This document shows positions 61,067-64,000 of a stretch of 64,000 nt of DNA, piece after piece. The position numbers and the translations under genes are program-made. Each line of letters starts with the position of its first letter. The stretch's first letter is position 1. A model generated the notes under the pieces. It did not search any database. It was not told the origin of the DNA and worked only from the letters and a program-made list of their open reading frames with translations. This DNA is from Archilochus colubris (lineage: Eukaryota > Chordata > Aves > Apodiformes > Trochilidae): NCBI GenBank assembly GCA_023079485.1, contig CM041084.1, positions 36,591,609 through 36,655,608 on the forward strand. Reading direction: 5' to 3'.

Positions 61067-61076
61067 GTCACGTGAC
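61067..61076. promoter_or_regulatory. Palindromic E-box GTCACGTGAC (CLEAR/USF type)
   Basis: A perfect 10-bp palindrome equal to the extended E-box favoured by TFEB/TFE3 (CLEAR) and also bound by USF. Its place upstream of the presumed RAB5A first exon would fit control of an endosomal gene; binding is inferred, not shown. Confidence 0.6.
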
Positions 61077-61129
61077 GGGCGGGCGAACCGGAAGCGCATG
61101 CCGCGTGCGGGCCGTGACGTGGCGGCGGC

Positions 61130-61420
61130 GGCGGAAGTGCGTGTGCGTGCCTGTGTGTTTTGGTCGGGGCAGAGGCGGCGGCGGAAGTCGGCGGCGGGCT
61201 GGGTGAGGCACCGCTGCGCCCCCGCCCCTCGCCCCCACCGAGGAGCCGCCTTCCCTCTTCCCCCTCCTCCGCCCACCGTGCCCCTGCTCACCCGCCAGCC
61301 CCGCCGGACGGACGGACGGAGGGACAGACAGACAGACAGACAGACAGACGTCGCTGCGCCACCGCCGCCCGGCTCCCTCTCCTCCCCTTTCCCTGAGTGC
61401 GGCCGCCGCGGCCCGGCCAG
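61130..61420 (+). other. RAB5A: Presumed RAB5A non-coding exon 1
   Basis: A GC-rich stretch without a conserved reading frame, ending at a strong splice donor GGCCAG|GTGAGG (61,421). RAB5A, an early-endosome Rab GTPase, has a non-coding first exon in mammals as I recall, and lies next to EFHB in opposite orientation. The 5' end is a guess based on promoter motifs. It includes a GGAC/GACA short tandem repeat (61,306-61,350). No RAB5A coding exon was found up to 64,000, which agrees with its long intron 1. Confidence 0.5.
61306..61350 (+). repeat. GGAC/GACA tetranucleotide repeat
   Basis: About three GGAC units followed, after a short break, by six GACA units and one GACG. It lies in the presumed RAB5A 5' UTR and may vary in length between individuals. 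Confidence 0.85.
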
Positions 61421-64000
61421 GTGAGGAGGAAGAGGAGGAGGCGGTGGTGGTGGCGGCGGGCTGCGCTCACGGGGCTGTAGGGCCCCGGCACTATGGAGGC
61501 GAGAGGGGGTCGTCTGTTGTTCGGGCTCCTGCTGGCGGCCGCCTGTCCTGGTGCCGCCGCCGGGCCCTGCGGGAACACAAGGCCGTGGTGCGGGTTGCGG
61601 TGGTGGGCAGCCTGGTGTGCGGGGAGGAGAGGCTTGGGCTCTTCCCGTCCCGTCTCAAAATGGCGCCCCCGATTTTCCCACTTCCCCTTATTCCTTTGCC
61701 TGGAAGGGAGCCGCGGGGGAGGGGAGGTGATGGTGGTGGTGGCGGCGGGGTAAGAGGGGGTGGGCCGGGCAGGGCCCAGGACCGTGGTGGTAATAAGAGA
61801 GCGGGGATCTTCCCCGGTGTGCGGGCTCTCCTACGGTAGGTTACATCTGTCTGGGTCCAGCTGCAAGGGCAGAATTATTCCTTTCGAGCTGCTCGTGAAA
61901 TATGGAAGTGGAGTCTGGGAGATGTGTCCCTTGCTTTCCCTTTCACTTGCGGCTGGAGAAGGGATGGTGAATAAGGTGGGAAGTAAGATTATTTAGACAG
62001 CACGTCTCCATCCGGGGGATCGCGACAGGCCTAGTATATTGGGGGATGCTCTACATAATACTTAATTAGATGTAAAGCTGGTATATGGTGGAGGAACAAA
62101 CCTATGCTGTCTTATGTTGTAGGGGATAGCCAAATATTTTACAGTCTATTAAAATGTCCCAAACAGTAGGTCCGTTTTTTGTGGTGTGTTTTTTTTTTTT
62201 CTACAGCAGGCCTCTTTCAGGTTCCTTTGCCATCAGCCTGGGGGTGGCAAAGAGAGGCTGAACAGCTAAATAAGCAGCTGAAATTAATCAACTGCCTCCA
62301 TGTAATGTTCAGACCAAGTGAAAAGTGTGATATATTTGGTTTTTTCCACTTTGGTGGTAGTGACTCTCAGAGTGGCAAACAGACAAAATTGCCTTTGTGT
62401 GTTGGGATTTTGTAGTAAGAAATGTCTGGGAAAAGGTTGATGTCAGCCAGAGTGGGGTGGCTAGAGGCATTTGCAGAACAGTCATCTATACTTAACATTT
62501 CCTGTATGATAAACCACTTTATCGGAAAGCAGTTGATACTATACTTCATTCATATGAGCTGATGAGATGCTTATTATCTTTAATTGGGAGGCTATGATTT
62601 TTTTGCAGTGACTATCCTGGTGCACTTGTTTAACTTAGTGTCTCATTATATTTCAATATAAACTGACTTACATGTGACAAGCTTCTTGATAGTTGTACGT
62701 GTCACCGTCTTGAACACTGCAGTTGAGATGCCACGCTAATTTTGCCAAACCTGAAAGGGAATAGCAAGACAGTTGGTTAGTAGGAGTGCCTAATAAATAA
62801 AGCTTTTTAGATACTTCCTGATATTTCTTTTTAAAATGTTCAAGATAGCCCAGTTAATAGGAGTTTAAACTAGATAATGGTTGCAGCATTAGCATTGTGT
62901 AATCTTTCTCTGTCATGAAATGTGCAAAAGTTTATTAGAAGGTACTACAATAGTGTGTTCATGATAGGAAACAGTGTCATTTACTCTGAAATGTTAAAGT
63001 GGGGAAATGCTCGAGTGTTAAATTTATTGTGAATTTTTGTTGTAGTCTTTGTACTTGATAATGCACTTAATCACATTCATTGTAGGAACAGTGTTACCTG
63101 TCTTAATCTCTTCACGAGGCTGGCTTTTCTTACTAGTGTTATTTTGATACTTAAATATTAGCTTTCTTGTAGTTTAAAAGAGGCACTGATCTGAGTGCTT
63201 TGGGAGTATTGGCTAGAGCTGTTGGTATTTTGTACACAGATTCAAGCATAATTAAATTCGTGACACAATCTATTGAAATACTTATGACTTGACCAATAAA
63301 TAAAATCATTAATGAAGACTATCTAGCAAGCAGCATATAAATTTCTGTTTTAAAATGTTATCTTATAGATTACTTGGTAGGATTAACTGGAAAACATTTC
63401 TAGTAATATGCTCTAAATTTTGTTCTGGCATTTCCGCATGGAGTTCTTGTCTCTTTGGAAGAGTAAAAACTTCCTACTTTCCAAAAAGACCTATGTGTTT
63501 GTAGTTTCCAATACTGTAAAATGGGCTTTGCCTATTAGTATGGGGTGGAGTTCTCACATTGAACTCCATAGAAATGGAAACACCCTTATTTCCATTCATA
63601 TAAAGCCATCCATTTAAGAAAATTTCATATTATTTTCCTCAGCAGATTTTTATATAAGTAATTCCCTTGCATAACTATATATAAATAGAATGAGTTTAAG
63701 AGCTTGGTTCAAGGTTTCTTGTGAAACAGTTTGGTTTTTTGTGTAGATGAATGAAAATTTTCTTTACTCACACAAAAATGGGGTGGTAAAAATTAGTGGA
63801 TCTTTTTCTGGACATGTTCACCAAAGCTAAATGTAAGAAATAAGCATGGCCCTTGAAGTAAGTGTTCAGAATTGTCTTGAAAGTGGTTTGTCACAAAAAT
63901 ACTTTGCAGTGTGTATGCACAGTACAGAATGTAATATTCCTCTTTTCTATGTGTTGCTTTTTTTAGGATAGTCAAGGCTAATATTTTACAGATTATTTAA
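61421..64000 (+). other. RAB5A: Presumed start of RAB5A intron 1
   Basis: CpG-rich until about 61,760 and then AT-rich. Nothing here matches RAB5A coding sequence. A strong acceptor-like site (T-rich tract, then CTACAG ending at 62,206) could serve an alternative 5' UTR exon, but no matching donor or frame is evident. The rest has no recognised repeat or gene. Confidence 0.45.

Larger units (their letters stand above)
60930..61760 (+). promoter_or_regulatory. RAB5A: CpG-island promoter, probably RAB5A
   Basis: Dense CpG island on the side where RAB5A lies head-to-head with EFHB in other vertebrates (gene order from memory). In order it has an X-box (60,950), a GTCACGTGAC E-box (61,067), an ETS-type CCGGAAG (61,089), a CRE-like TGACGT (61,115) and two GCGGAAGT motifs (61,131 and 61,181). 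No TATA box. The cluster just upstream of 61,190 suggests initiation in roughly 61,100-61,250. Confidence 0.65.

Noticed and set aside
60754..61071. Minus-strand frame joining a hydrophobic Phe/Pro-rich start to a CR1-like [11 protein letters not shown] block
   Set aside because: It spans the CR1 5' truncation point; the N-terminal part is low-complexity promoter DNA and the rest is CR1.

Overview
The window is from a bird genome. The clearest sign is the set of dispersed CR1 non-LTR retrotransposon fragments, whose short repeated 3' ends (ATTCTATGATTCTATGA-like) sit at the edge of several copies. Avian ERVL-type solo LTRs, low gene density, AT-rich intergenic DNA and compact CpG-island promoters agree with this. 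The species cannot be named from the sequence. I saw no prokaryotic, viral-coding, CRISPR or tRNA/rRNA feature.

Layout. Positions 1 to about 37,670 are intergenic: AT-rich DNA with no exon I can support, broken by a nested pair of CR1 elements (18.4-19.2 kb), an ERVL-type solo LTR (20.9-21.7 kb), further CR1 copies (26.9, 28.1, 31.0 and 33.1 kb) and an isolated CpG island with a CCCGAT/CCCGGT minisatellite (27.4-27.8 kb). Positions 37,673 to 53,463 on the minus strand hold one gene, recognised as EFHB (CFAP21), an EF-hand protein of motile cilia. I traced twelve coding exons with matching splice phases that join into one 559-codon reading frame. A thirteenth, homologous-looking 77-nt exon (46,016-46,092) carries frame lesions and a stop; leaving it out keeps the frame. 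Intron 1 is mostly an ERVL-type solo LTR with a perfect 5-bp target-site duplication.

From 53.5 to 59.9 kb is a spacer with a CR1 copy (55.6 kb) and a more decayed LTR (58.5 kb). From 59.85 to 61.76 kb is a CpG island cut in two by a CR1 copy. Its right part is the likely promoter and non-coding first exon of RAB5A on the plus strand. This call rests on the known EFHB-RAB5A head-to-head gene order and on a good splice donor at 61,421, not on coding sequence, because RAB5A coding exons are not in the window. The rest, to 64,000, would be RAB5A intron 1.

How the parts relate: EFHB (leftward) and the presumed RAB5A (rightward) diverge from promoters about 7.6 kb apart. A near-palindromic RFX X-box, typical of ciliary gene promoters, lies in the RAB5A-side island rather than beside EFHB, next to a 10-bp GTCACGTGAC E-box of the CLEAR/USF type. 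I did not find a new biological system. The best leads are the decayed EFHB exon, the Asp (not Glu) at position 12 of both EF-hand loops, the displaced X-box and the orphan CpG island at 27.5 kb. Family names and comparisons with human EFHB come from memory and were not searched.
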